Positions 18,732 through 26,752 are shown, numbered from the stretch's first letter. The stretch is DNA of 64,000 nucleotides from Novosphingobium sp. KCTC 2891 (GCF_025938155.1 NZ_JAPCZG010000001.1:349925-413924); one strand, 5' to 3'. Numbers and translations are program-made. The notes: generated by a model from the sequence alone, not told the origin.

Positions 18732-19801
18732 ACCCGCAGGGCCGCCCCTTCCGCGACGCGCCACACCGCTGCTTCTCCGGCGATCTCGGCAAAGGGCGCG
18801 ATTTCCGTCCCCGTCATCCACACTTGCGCGCCGGATGCTGCCAGCCGCTCGTAAAGCGCGGCGCGGCGCAGCGGGTCGAGATGCGCCGCGATCTCGTCCA
18901 GCAGCAGCAGGCGCGGGCGTGGGCCCGCGGTCAGCGCGGCGTGGGCCAGCACGATGGCGATCAGCATCGCCTTCTGTTCCCCGGTCGAACAATCGGCGGC
19001 GGGCGCGTTCTTGGCCGCCAGCATGACCGCCAGATCGTCGCGGTGCGGCCCCGTCAGGGTGCGCCCGGCGGCGCGGTCGCGGCGGCGACCTTCGCGCAAG
19101 GCCCGGCGCAGCGCGTCCTCGTCCGCGGGGGTCTCGCTGGCATAGGCCAGCGCGGGGCGCGCAAAGGGCTGTTCGGGCAGTGTCTCGATCACTGCCGCCA
19201 GATCGCCCACCAGCGCGCGCCGCGCCCCTGCCAGGGCCGTTCCGGTTTCCGCCAGCTGCGCTTCCAGCGCGTCGAGCCACGCCGGGTCCGGCTCGGCCGG
19301 ATCGGACAGCAGCCGGCCGCGTTCGCGCAGCGCCGTTTCATACCGGGTGGCGGTGCGCGCATGATCGGGCCGCACCGCCAGCACAAGCCGATCGAGGAAC
19401 CGCCGACGCGCGCTCGGCCCTTCGGCGAACAGCCGGTCCATCGCCGGGGTCAGCCAGGTGATCGAAAGCCATTCGGCCAGCCGCGTCGCCGGTCCCGACG
19501 CGCCGTTGATCCGCACCGTGCGGCTGTTGGGAGCCGAGGCGAGGGTCGCCGTTCCCAGCGCAAGGTCTCCGCCTTCCATCTCCGCCGCCACCGCGAAGCT
19601 GCCGTCGCCGGTCCGTCCCGCCATTTCCGAAGGCTGCGCGCGGCGCAGGCCGCGGCCCGGCGCGAACAGGCTGATCGCTTCCAGGACGTTGGTCTTGCCC
19701 GCGCCGTTCTCGCCCACCAGCACGTTGAACGCAGCCGTGTCCTCCAGCCGGGTTGCGGCGTGGTTGCGAAAATCGCGCAGGGTCAGGCGGGTGAGGGCCA
19801 T
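18728..19801 (-). CDS. recF: DNA replication and repair protein RecF
   Basis: SMC-like ATPase of 357 residues that loads RecA at gaps with RecO and RecR. The start LTRLTLRDFRNH is typical, with Walker A GENGAGKTN at 30-38. LTGPHRDDLAV and CSTGEQKAMLIAI (signature) follow, and Walker B with D-loop is LLLLDEIAAHLDPLRR. Length fits the family. In many bacteria recF lies next to dnaN; here it lies between tesA and pspF, as often in sphingomonads. It is convergent with tesA with overlapping stop codons. Confidence 0.95.
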   Translation of the reverse strand: MALTRLTLRDFRNHAATRLEDTAAFNVLVGENGAGKTNVLEAISLFAPGRGLRRAQPSEMAGRTGDGSFAVAAEMEGGDLALGTATLASAPNSRTVRINGASGPATRLAEWLSITWLTPAMDRLFAEGPSARRRFLDRLVLAVRPDHARTATRYETALRERGRLLSDPAEPDPAWLDALEAQLAETGTALAGARRALVGDLAAVIETLPEQPFARPALAYASETPADEDALRRALREGRRRDRAAGRTLTGPHRDDLAVMLAAKNAPAADCSTGEQKAMLIAIVLAHAALTAGPRPRLLLLDEIAAHLDPLRRAALYERLAASGAQVWMTGTEIAPFAEIAGEAAVWRVAEGAALRV

Positions 19802-19851
19802 GGCGGAGCGGGGGTTAGAGGGTTTCGCGCGTCGCGCACATCCCGAAAAAC

Positions 19852-20880
19852 CTAGCCCTGCTCCCGTTCCAGCAACCCATGCTTCTTCAGGCAGTGCCGC
19901 AACTGGTCGTACGTCAGCCCCAGCGCCTTGGCGGTTTGCCGCTGGTTGTAGCGGTTGCGGCCCAGGTGGTGCTCCAGGATGGCCCTCTCATGCGCTTCCA
20001 CCGCTGCGCGCAAGTCGGCGATTTCGTCCAGTTCGGCGCGCGCGGGGGGCCGCGCTGGGCGCGCATCGTTGGCCGCGACGGGCGCTGCTGGCGAAGCGGC
20101 GGGCTTCCATGGGCTTTCGAACGGATCGAACTGCACATGGCCGATCGGCGTCGCCGGATCGTCCCAGCGATAGACCGCGCGCTCGATCACGTTGCGCAGT
20201 TCGCGCACGTTGCCAGGCCAGGCATAGCCTTCCAGCTGCGCCTGCGTGTGCGGGGTAAAGCCGGGCCAGGCGTCCCAGTGCAGCTCGGCCGCCATGCGCC
20301 GGCCGAAATAGTCGGCCAGCACGGCGATGTCGCCTTCGCGCACGCGCAGCGGGGGCAGGGTGATGACCTCGAAGCTCAGCCGGTCGAGCAGGTCGGGGCG
20401 GAACCGCCCTTGCCCGGCCATGCGCGGCAGGTCCTCGTTGGTCGCGGCGACGATGCGCACGTCCACGCGGATCGGCCGGCTCGCGCCGATCCGGGTCACT
20501 TCGCCATATTCGACCGCGCGCAGCAGCCGCTCCTGCGCGCCCATCGACAGCGTGCCCAGCTCGTCCAGAAACAGAGTGCCCCGGTCGGCTTCCTCGAACC
20601 GGCCCACGCGGGCCCGGGTAGCGCCGGTGAAGGCGCCGGCCTCGTGCCCGAACAGTTCGGCCTCGATCAGCGTTTCGGGCAGCGCGGCGCAGTTCATGGT
20701 GACCAGCGGTTCCTGCCACCGCGTGGAGAGGCGGTGCAGGCGCTCGGCGATCAGTTCCTTGCCCGTGCCGCGCTCGCCGATCACCAGCACCGGCCGGCGC
20801 ATCGGCGCGGCCCGGCTGGCGCGCTCTACGGCGTCGAGAAAGGCGCCCGACTGGCCGATGAACTGGACTTCGCGATCCAC
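19852..20880 (-). CDS. pspF: PspF-type sigma-54 activator
   Basis: AAA+ enhancer-binding protein of about 342 residues. It has no N-terminal sensing domain, as in PspF, whose activity is held down by direct binding of PspA. Walker A GERGTGKE lies at 35-42, the sigma-54 contacting loop GAFTGA at 82-87, Walker B GTLFLDEL at about 101-108, and a Fis-type helix-turn-helix at the end (NQRQTAKALGLTYDQLRHCL). The start is the GTG at 20880 (or GTG 20889). A much longer open frame upstream would run across the psp promoter and is rejected. It is divergent from the psp operon it should control. Confidence 0.92.
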   Translation of the reverse strand: MDREVQFIGQSGAFLDAVERASRAAPMRRPVLVIGERGTGKELIAERLHRLSTRWQEPLVTMNCAALPETLIEAELFGHEAGAFTGATRARVGRFEEADRGTLFLDELGTLSMGAQERLLRAVEYGEVTRIGASRPIRVDVRIVAATNEDLPRMAGQGRFRPDLLDRLSFEVITLPPLRVREGDIAVLADYFGRRMAAELHWDAWPGFTPHTQAQLEGYAWPGNVRELRNVIERAVYRWDDPATPIGHVQFDPFESPWKPAASPAAPVAANDARPARPPARAELDEIADLRAAVEAHERAILEHHLGRNRYNQRQTAKALGLTYDQLRHCLKKHGLLEREQG

Positions 20881-21005
20881 CCTGAACACTCCGTTGCCGC
20901 GTTCGCGCCAAGGGATGGCACATTTTCCCAACCTTACGCAAGATTGACCATTTCGTCTGGCGGTGCGCGCGCCCATATCCGCGCAATTCGGCGGCTTTCG
21001 TGGTT

Positions 21006-21020
21006 TGGCACGCTGCTTGC
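21006..21020 (+). promoter_or_regulatory. Sigma-54 (-24/-12) promoter of the psp operon
   Basis: TGGCAC-GCTGC-TTGC: the invariant GG (21007-21008) and GC (21019-21020) are correctly spaced, matching the RpoN consensus TGGCAC-N5-TTGC. It lies 48 bases before the first ORF of the operon and beside pspF, which encodes the matching activator. PspF-binding enhancer sites should lie in 20890-21000, but I could not define them by eye. Confidence 0.92.
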
Positions 21021-21068
21021 TGAAAGGTGAACAACGCCGGATCGCACGGCGAACCACGGAGACTTCAG

Positions 21069-21227
21069 ATGTACACCGCCCGCTTCTTCTCGACCAAGCT
21101 CGGCCGCGCAAGCCTCGCCAGCATCATGGCGATGGCGGCGATGAACTGCTTCGCGCTCACCCAGCAGCTCCATGCCGCGCCGCAGGTCCTTGCGTCCTCG
21201 GCCGCGATCACCGGCGAGCTGGCGTGA
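21069..21227 (+). CDS. 52-residue leader protein of the psp operon
   Basis: First ORF after the sigma-54 promoter. ATG 21069 follows ACGGAGA. The protein starts basic (MYTARFFSTKLGR) and has a hydrophobic stretch (about 15-38, LASIMAMAAMNCFALTQQL) with possible signal-peptide cleavage after HAA. The mature part would be tiny. Codons are strongly G/C-ending, which supports a real gene. Its TGA overlaps a GTG that is in frame with pspA. No family recognised. It could be an envelope-stress microprotein, or a leader whose translation controls pspA. Confidence 0.6.
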   Translation: MYTARFFSTKLGRASLASIMAMAAMNCFALTQQLHAAPQVLASSAAITGELA

Positions 21228-21376
21228 CCTCGGACCTCACCCCGATCCGGCCCGAAGGCAACGACGGCCGCCGTTCTTCCCGCTTCGATGCGGAGCTGGA
21301 AGCCCTTCGCAACAGTGCCGCCAATCGCGGCTCGGGCGGCCAATCGCGCCCTTCCTTCACCAACGGAGTCAACCTG

Positions 21377-22051
21377 ATGGGCATCTTTTCGCGGACGCGC
21401 GATATCATTGCCGCCAATTTCAACGACCTGCTCGACAAGGCGGACGATCCTTCCAAGATGATCCGGATGATCATCATGGAGATGGAGGAAACGCTGGTCG
21501 AAGTCCGCGCCTCGGCGGCGCGCACCATTGCCGACCAGAAGGAAATGCACCGCCACGTGTCCAAGCTGGACCGCCTCCAGGCCGACTGGTCCGAAAAGGC
21601 CCAGCTCGCCCTGTCGAAGGACCGCGAGGATCTGGCCCGCGCTGCGCTGGTCGAACGCAAGAAGGCGGCCGACATGGCCGAGCAGCTCCGGTCCGAGATC
21701 GGCGTGCTCGACGATTCGATGCGCGCTTACGAGCAGGACATCGAAAAGCTGCAGACCCGCTTGCGCGAGGCCCGCAGCCGGCAGACCGCGATCGCCGCGC
21801 GCCTCGAAAGCGCCGAGAACCGTGTCCGCCTGCGCAGCCTGCTGACCAACGAGCGCGTGGACGAGGCGCTGGCCCGCTTCGACCAGCTGGAACGCCGGGT
21901 CGATTATGCAGAGGGCCGCGCCGATGCGCTGGGTCTTGCAGACGGCACCGCGCCCAACCTGGCGGACGAGATTGCCGCGCTGGCCGGGCAGGACAAGATC
22001 GATGAGGAACTCGCCGCGATGAAGCGCGCGCTCAGCAAGGACAACGGCTGA
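21377..22051 (+). CDS. pspA: Phage shock protein A (PspA/IM30)
   Basis: Peripheral membrane protein of 224 residues that polymerises on damaged inner membrane and, when free, inhibits PspF. It begins with the canonical MGIFSRTRDIIAANFNDLLDKADDP amphipathic helix region, followed by an unbroken alpha-helical coiled coil to about residue 185. EMEETLVEVRAS is the conserved alpha1-2 turn. The start at 21377 fits the family. The same frame, however, is open and codon-biased back to a GTG at 21224 that overlaps the leader ORF stop, so a form with 51 extra N-terminal residues is possible. It overlaps pspB by one base. Confidence 0.95.
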   Translation: MGIFSRTRDIIAANFNDLLDKADDPSKMIRMIIMEMEETLVEVRASAARTIADQKEMHRHVSKLDRLQADWSEKAQLALSKDREDLARAALVERKKAADMAEQLRSEIGVLDDSMRAYEQDIEKLQTRLREARSRQTAIAARLESAENRVRLRSLLTNERVDEALARFDQLERRVDYAEGRADALGLADGTAPNLADEIAALAGQDKIDEELAAMKRALSKDNG

Positions 22052-22359
22052 TGGAAGACATTGTCGTCCCGATGGTGGCGATCCTGGGCATCTTCGTCGG
22101 ATTGCCGTGGATCATTCTTCACTACATCACCCGGTGGAAAACCGCCGCCACCCTGACCACCGGTGACGAGGCGCTGCTGGAAGAGCTTTACCAGCTCGCC
22201 CGCAGGCTCGACGAACGGATGGACACGGTCGAACGCCTGGTCGCGGCCGACAACCCGGACTTCCGTCCGGCACGCATCGTCCACGACCGCGAAACCGACA
22301 ACCAGCAACTGCGCGAGCTTGATCGGATGCTCGCCGAAAAGAAGGGGACCCTGAAATGA
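22051..22359 (+). CDS. pspB: Phage shock protein B (PspB)
   Basis: Inner-membrane protein of 102 residues. An N-terminal helix (about 6-26, VPMVAILGIFVGLPWIILHY) is followed by the PspB pattern ITRWK and a cytoplasmic coiled coil with LLEELYQLARRLDERMDTVERLV. PspB and PspC sense membrane damage and recruit PspA. This copy is longer at its C-terminus than the E. coli protein (about 75 residues). It overlaps pspA (TGATG) and pspC (ATGA). Confidence 0.93.
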   Translation: MEDIVVPMVAILGIFVGLPWIILHYITRWKTAATLTTGDEALLEELYQLARRLDERMDTVERLVAADNPDFRPARIVHDRETDNQQLRELDRMLAEKKGTLK

Positions 22360-22733
22360 CCGCGCAGCGCACCCGCTTCTATCGCGACAAGGTCAACGGC
22401 AAGTTCATGGGCGTCTGCGCCGGGATCGCCGACTACACCGGGGTCGACGTGCTCTGGGTCCGGCTCGGCTTCGTGGTGCTCACGCTCGCCGGCCTCGGCT
22501 TCCTGCCGCTCGCCTACTTCGCGCTGGGCTTCCTGTCCGAAAAGAAGCCGTCCTACCTCTACGTCGACCGCGACGAGCAGAAGTTCTGGCAGGGCGTGCG
22601 CCAGTCGCCGGCCCGAACTGCCCGCGAAGTCCGCGCCAGCTTCCGCGATATCGATCGCCGGTTGGCCGACGTCGAGAACTTCTATGTCTCGGGCAATCCG
22701 CGCCTCTCGGCGGAAATCGAAAAGCTGCGCTGA
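22356..22733 (+). CDS. pspC: Phage shock protein C (PspC)
   Basis: Membrane protein of 125 residues. The PspC domain begins FYRDKVNGKFMGVCAGIADYTGVDVLWVRL and has a hydrophobic helix at about 38-60 (LGFVVLTLAGLGFLPLAYFALGF). The C-terminal 60 residues form a charged helix ending NPRLSAEIEKLR. With PspB it forms the damage sensor. The ATG overlaps the pspB stop. Confidence 0.93.
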   Translation: MTAQRTRFYRDKVNGKFMGVCAGIADYTGVDVLWVRLGFVVLTLAGLGFLPLAYFALGFLSEKKPSYLYVDRDEQKFWQGVRQSPARTAREVRASFRDIDRRLADVENFYVSGNPRLSAEIEKLR

Positions 22734-22772
22734 CAGCACCCCGCGCAAGCGGGAAACCAGGGGGAAATCGCC

Positions 22773-23051
22773 ATGAATCCGGACTCCATCTTCGTGCTGA
22801 TCCCGCTTGCCCCGTTCCTGCTGGGCGGGCTGGCGATCTGGACCAAGCACAGCCGCAAGCTGGAAGAGGTCCGCGCCGCCGCCACTGCCGAAAAGGCCGC
22901 GCAATATGCCGCGCAGAGCCAGGCGCTGGAGGAACGGGTGCGCGTGCTGGAACGCATCGTCACCGACAAGGGCTACGATGTCGCCACCCAGATCGAGGCG
23001 CTGCGCGACACGCGCCGCATCGAGAGCGCAAACAGGGGGGGCGTGCAATGA
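22773..23051 (+). CDS. PspB-like one-helix coiled-coil protein, paralogue 1
   Basis: Protein of 92 residues: an N-terminal membrane helix (about 6-23), then a charged cytoplasmic helix KHSRKLEEVRAAATAEKAAQ. The motif LEERVRVLERIVTD follows, and the end is QIEALRDTRR. The same architecture and motif recur in the next two genes and weakly in the third, so these are paralogues. The arrangement resembles PspB but the sequences are distinct. It lies 39 nt after pspC and overlaps the next gene as ATGA. A role in sensing membrane stress with PspA is inferred from context. Confidence 0.82.
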   Translation: MNPDSIFVLIPLAPFLLGGLAIWTKHSRKLEEVRAAATAEKAAQYAAQSQALEERVRVLERIVTDKGYDVATQIEALRDTRRIESANRGGVQ

Positions 23052-23368
23052 CCGGCCCCGAAGTATTCGCCTTCTGCGCGCTGGTCCTGCTGCTCATCTG
23101 CGCGATGGGCATGGCGCTTGATGCCTACAAGCGGCGGATGGACCTGCGCGAGAAGGAACTGGAACTGCTCGCCGCGCGCACCGCTGAAAAGGCCGCGCAA
23201 TACGCTGCCGGGGCCGAACGGCTGGAACAGCGGGTGCGCGTGCTGGAGCGGATCGCCACGGATCGGGCCACCGATCTTGCCGCCGGCCTTGCTGCCGAAC
23301 CCGTCACCGCCCCGGCCACAAGCCTTGCCGGACAGATCGAAGCCCTGCGCGAAGCGCGGGCGAATTGA
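23048..23368 (+). CDS. PspB-like one-helix coiled-coil protein, paralogue 2
   Basis: Protein of 106 residues: membrane helix at about 5-24 (VFAFCALVLLLICAMGMALD), then a charged helix with the block TAEKAAQYAA shared with paralogue 1. LEQRVRVLERIATD follows, then a Thr/Ala/Pro-rich insert (about 76-95) absent from the others, and the end QIEALREARAN. It overlaps paralogue 1 by 4 nt, so they are co-translated. Confidence 0.82.
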   Translation: MTGPEVFAFCALVLLLICAMGMALDAYKRRMDLREKELELLAARTAEKAAQYAAGAERLEQRVRVLERIATDRATDLAAGLAAEPVTAPATSLAGQIEALREARAN

Positions 23369-23381
23369 GGGAAAGACGACC

Positions 23382-23621
23382 GTGAGCTTCTGGACCGCCA
23401 TTGTTGTCATCGTCGCGATCATCGCCTGGGCCAATATCCGCATGACGAAACACCGCGGCGAAAGCCGCCCCGGCCAAGACATTGAAAGCCAGTACACCGC
23501 CTCGCTGGAGCGTGAAGTCGCCGACTTGCGCAAGCGGCTGGAAGTGCTGGAGCGCATCGCCACCGACGATCGGGAGACGAAGCGTCTCGCGCAAGAGATC
23601 GAAGCCCTGCGCGACCGCTGA
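23382..23621 (+). CDS. PspB-like one-helix coiled-coil protein, paralogue 3
   Basis: Protein of 79 residues from GTG 23382 (ribosome binding site GAGGGAAAG). It has the N-terminal helix SFWTAIVVIVAIIAWANI, then a charged segment and a coiled coil with RKRLEVLERIATDDRET. It ends EIEALRDR, the same terminal motif as paralogues 1 and 2. It is the closest of the four in size to classical PspB. Confidence 0.82.
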   Translation: MSFWTAIVVIVAIIAWANIRMTKHRGESRPGQDIESQYTASLEREVADLRKRLEVLERIATDDRETKRLAQEIEALRDR

Positions 23622-23652
23622 GCCGGCCGCGCGCATCGCAAGGGAGCCATCG

Positions 23653-23889
23653 ATGCCCGCTGAAACCCTCGTCGATACCATCGTCATCGCCGTTGCCGCG
23701 CTCGTTGGCCTTGCCGTCCTCGCTGCCGCGCTGCTGCGCGCGTGGAACGGCTGGCTCGACCTGAAGCGCCTCGAACTTGGCCGTCAGCCAGGTGTGGACC
23801 TCCTGCCGGGCGCGGGTCGGATCGAATTGGCCGACCTGAAGGAGCGCCTGCGCAAGCTGGAAGCCATCGCCGCCGGCGTTGACCTCTAA
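23653..23889 (+). CDS. PspB-like one-helix coiled-coil protein, paralogue 4
   Basis: Protein of 78 residues from ATG 23653 (AAGGGAGCC upstream). A longer membrane helix (about 7-30, VDTIVIAVAALVGLAVLAAALL) is followed by DLKRLELGRQP and a shorter coiled coil ELADLKERLRKLEAIAAG. It lacks the terminal EALRD motif and is the most divergent member. It is last in the psp run, with 52 nt before sufE. Confidence 0.75.
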   Translation: MPAETLVDTIVIAVAALVGLAVLAAALLRAWNGWLDLKRLELGRQPGVDLLPGAGRIELADLKERLRKLEAIAAGVDL

Positions 23890-23941
23890 GGGCAGGCGCT
23901 CGCCCCTTGAGGCCGCGCCCGCCTCTGCTAAAGCCAGTCCC

Positions 23942-24355
23942 ATGCAGAGCCTCGAAGACATCCTCGAAGAGTACGAATTCCTTGATGGCGATGAACGCTA
24001 TCGCCTGCTGATCGAGCTGGGGCGAGAGCTTGAGCCGATGCCCGATGCGCTGAAGACCGACGCTACGCTGGTACGCGGCTGTTCAGCCAGCGTGTGGGTC
24101 TATCCCACTACGGGGCAGGGTGGGCGCCTCCATTTCCTGGCAGACAGCAATGCCGCGATCACCAAGGGGATCGTCGCGCTGGTGCTGGCCGCGGTCCAGG
24201 ACCGGCCCGCCGCCGAAGTGGCGCAGACCGACATCGCCGCGCGGCTGGCTCCGTTTGATCTTCGCAACCAGCTGTCCTCCAATCGCACCCAGGGTGTGCC
24301 CAACATGATCGCGTTGGTGCGCGACCATGCCGCGCGCCTTGCCTCCGCCGGCTAG
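23942..24355 (+). CDS. sufE: Cysteine desulfuration protein SufE
   Basis: Sulfur acceptor of 137 residues that takes persulfide from SufS for Fe-S cluster assembly. It contains LLIELGRELEPMP and the catalytic VRGCSASVWVYP with the active cysteine, then the C-terminal RTQGVPNMI motif. ATG 23942 gives the family start MQSLEDILEEYEFLDG. The other suf genes are not nearby. It is followed after 5 nt by the DUF454 gene. Confidence 0.95.
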   Translation: MQSLEDILEEYEFLDGDERYRLLIELGRELEPMPDALKTDATLVRGCSASVWVYPTTGQGGRLHFLADSNAAITKGIVALVLAAVQDRPAAEVAQTDIAARLAPFDLRNQLSSNRTQGVPNMIALVRDHAARLASAG

Positions 24356-24360
24356 GGGCG

Positions 24361-24711
24361 TTGCGCCGCCATCTCTGGACCGGGGCTGGGCTAGGCTTCG
24401 TGGGGCTGGGTGCGGTGGGAGCTTTCCTGCCGCTATTGCCCACCGTCCCTTTCCTGCTGCTGGCGATGGTCTGCTTTGCGCGGGGCAATCCGGCGTGGGA
24501 GCGGCGGCTGCTCGATCATCCCACCTACGGTCCTTCGCTGCGCGACTGGCGCGAGCGCCGCGCGATTTCTCGCCGGGCGAAGAAGGCGGCGCTGCTGGCC
24601 ATGGCGCTCAGCGTGGCGGTGACCGCTTTCACCGCCGGCTGGCCCTGGGTGCTGATCCCCCTGGGCGTGATGGCGCTGTCGGGCACATGGATCTGGACCC
24701 GCGCGGAGTAG
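24361..24711 (+). CDS. DUF454 (YbaN-like) membrane protein
   Basis: Inner-membrane protein of 116 residues with three hydrophobic segments (about 7-27, 29-44 and 79-112). Family motifs are GAFLPLLPTVPFLLLAMVCFAR and HPTYGPSLRDWRERRAISRRAK. DUF454 proteins have no proven role. The start is a TTG five bases after the sufE stop; no ATG or GTG gives the conserved N-terminus. Confidence 0.85.
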   Translation: MRRHLWTGAGLGFVGLGAVGAFLPLLPTVPFLLLAMVCFARGNPAWERRLLDHPTYGPSLRDWRERRAISRRAKKAALLAMALSVAVTAFTAGWPWVLIPLGVMALSGTWIWTRAE

Positions 24712-24839
24712 GGCGGGAAAATTCCGAACTTTCGTTATCGGTATTGTTTTCGATGTGAAACATTAACGCAATTTAATCTTCGCGGATTTGCCACATCCCG
24801 CGCCTAGGCCGGACCCCTGACCACCAAAGGGGACCACCA

Positions 24840-26693
24840 ATGGCCACAGGACCTTCCACCACCACCGATTCCTTCCTGCTTTCGCTTGAACCGAACGTGA
24901 CCTTCACGACGATTCTGACGGTGGGCGACGCACTTCCCGGCAGCACCAGCGGCGTGTTCGGCGGCATCCCCGACGGTATCGGTGCGTTCGACAACGGCGA
25001 CGGTACGCTGACCGTCATCGTCAACCACGAAATCAACAACGCCCAGGGCATCGTGCGCGATCACGGCTCGATCGGTTCGTACATCGACCGCATCGTGATC
25101 GACAAGGCGACCCTCGCCGTCATCGGCGGCGACGATGCCATGCAGACGCTCAACGTGTGGAACACCGCCACGCAGCAGTATGAAGTCGGCACCACCGCGT
25201 TCAGCCGCTTCTGCTCGGGCGATCTGGCCGACCAGACCGCGTTCCTCAACAGCGCCAGCGGCCTCGGTACTTCGGCCCACATCTACCTCACGGGTGAGGA
25301 AAGCGGCGTCGAAGGCCGTGCCGTGGCCACGATCGTCAGCGGCGAAAACGCCGGCCAGGCCTATGTCCTGCCCACGCTCGGCAAGCTCGCATTTGAAAAC
25401 CTGACCGCCAACGCCTTCGCGCAGGACAAGACCATCGTCGCCGCGACCGACGACGGCCAGAACGGCCAGGTCTACATCTACGTAGGCGACAAGCAGGCCA
25501 CCGGGACCGACATCGACAAGGCCGGCCTCACCAACGGCGCGCTCTATGGCATCAAGGTCACCGGCTTCACCGACGAGACCAACGCCGTCGCCGCGAACGG
25601 CAGCTTCACGCTCGAAGCCATCGCCGATGCTGCCAGCAAGACCGGCGCGCAGATCGACGCCGCCAGCGAAGCGCAGGGCGTGACCAGCTTCCTGCGTCCG
25701 GAAGACAGCGCGTGGGATCCGCAGAACCAGAACGTTCTGTACTTCACGACCACCAACAGCTTCACCGGCAACTCGCGCCTCTACAAGGCGACCTTCGCCG
25801 ACATCACGCACCCCGAACTCGGCGGCTCGATCGAAGCCGTGCTCGACGGTTCGGAAGGCCAGAAGATGTTCGACAACCTGACCGTCGCCAACGGCAAGAT
25901 CATCCTGCAGGAAGACCCGGGCAACCAGGACTACATCGCCAAGGTCTATGAATATGACATCGCCAGCGACACGCTGTCGACGATCAGCTCGTTCGATCCG
26001 GCGAAGTTCGCACCGGGCGCGGCCGGCTTCATCACCAAGGACGAAGAATCGTCGGGCGTGATCGACGTCACCAACCTGCTGGGCGATGCCACGCACCGCG
26101 CCTACCTGCTTGACGCGCAGGTCCACAAGGCCACCGGCGATCCCGCCACGGTCGAACAGGGCCAGCTGCTGCTGATGAAGGTCGAAACTGTCCATGATGG
26201 GGCCAACGGCGACGACGTGCTGAACGGGGATGCCACCGCCAATGTCATCTCGGGCAACAACGGCAACGACACGATCCGCGCCGGCTCGGGCAACGACACG
26301 CTGTTCGGCAACAACGGCAACGACGTGCTTGACGGAATGCGCGGCAACGACGTCCTCGTCGGTGGTCGCGGCGACGACCGACTGACCGGCGGCGAAGGCG
26401 ACGATCGCTTCGACTTCACCGCATGGGGTGACAACAAGGCGGCCATCGGCAACGATGTCGTCACCGACTTCGTCAGCGGCCACGACGTCATCGTCCTCAC
26501 GGCCGATGCCTACATCCGCAAGACCGCCACGGGCGACTTCAACGCCGATGGCGTGTCGGACCTCAAGCTGACCGTTTCGACCGGCGGCACGATCACCCTT
26601 CTGGGCGTGAACTCGCTGCACGATGGCGACGTGATCAACCAGGATCTGGGCGAACTCGCCAACCGCGCGTTCCACGACATGGTTCTGCTCTGA
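24840..26693 (+). CDS. PhoX-like phosphatase with C-terminal RTX repeats
   Basis: Extracellular protein of 617 residues. Residues 1-460 resemble the PhoX/DUF839 family: GIGAFDNGDGTLTVIVNHE near the start, YLTGEESGVEGRAVA, FLRPEDSAWDP and LYFTTTNSF...SRLYKATF. These supply the acidic and Thr ligands of the Ca/Fe cofactor in PhoX. Residues about 465-525 carry RTX nonapeptides of the type GGNGNDxL (NNGNDTI, GSGNDTLFG, GRGDDRLTG). There is no N-terminal signal, so export by a type I system through the RTX end is expected; no transporter genes are adjacent. It would release phosphate from organic phosphate when phosphate is scarce. I could not identify a Pho box by eye. Confidence 0.82.
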   Translation: MATGPSTTTDSFLLSLEPNVTFTTILTVGDALPGSTSGVFGGIPDGIGAFDNGDGTLTVIVNHEINNAQGIVRDHGSIGSYIDRIVIDKATLAVIGGDDAMQTLNVWNTATQQYEVGTTAFSRFCSGDLADQTAFLNSASGLGTSAHIYLTGEESGVEGRAVATIVSGENAGQAYVLPTLGKLAFENLTANAFAQDKTIVAATDDGQNGQVYIYVGDKQATGTDIDKAGLTNGALYGIKVTGFTDETNAVAANGSFTLEAIADAASKTGAQIDAASEAQGVTSFLRPEDSAWDPQNQNVLYFTTTNSFTGNSRLYKATFADITHPELGGSIEAVLDGSEGQKMFDNLTVANGKIILQEDPGNQDYIAKVYEYDIASDTLSTISSFDPAKFAPGAAGFITKDEESSGVIDVTNLLGDATHRAYLLDAQVHKATGDPATVEQGQLLLMKVETVHDGANGDDVLNGDATANVISGNNGNDTIRAGSGNDTLFGNNGNDVLDGMRGNDVLVGGRGDDRLTGGEGDDRFDFTAWGDNKAAIGNDVVTDFVSGHDVIVLTADAYIRKTATGDFNADGVSDLKLTVSTGGTITLLGVNSLHDGDVINQDLGELANRAFHDMVLL

Positions 26694-26718
26694 TCCTTCC
26701 GATCGACTGAACAGGCAG

Positions 26719-26752
26719 AGGCCGGCTTGCCCCAGGGCGAGCCGGCCTTTCG
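26719..26752 (+). terminator. Terminator after the PhoX-RTX gene
   Basis: AGGCCGGCT (26719-26727), a 12-nt loop, AGCCGGCCT (26740-26748), then TTCGCTTT. A perfect 9-bp GC stem 26 bases after the stop codon. Confidence 0.8.

Noticed and set aside
17265..19280. Extension of the ybbA frame to 671 residues
   Set aside because: It runs across the tesA promoter and through tesA and recF in antisense. The ATPase fold begins at about 17999.
20889..21111. Extension of the pspF frame upstream
   Set aside because: It would cover the sigma-54 promoter of the divergent psp operon and adds no domain; PspF has no N-terminal domain.
24752..24780. CtrA-like site TTAA...TTAA before the PhoX-RTX gene
   Set aside because: Spacing is six bases rather than the seven of the CtrA consensus, and no second element supports it.
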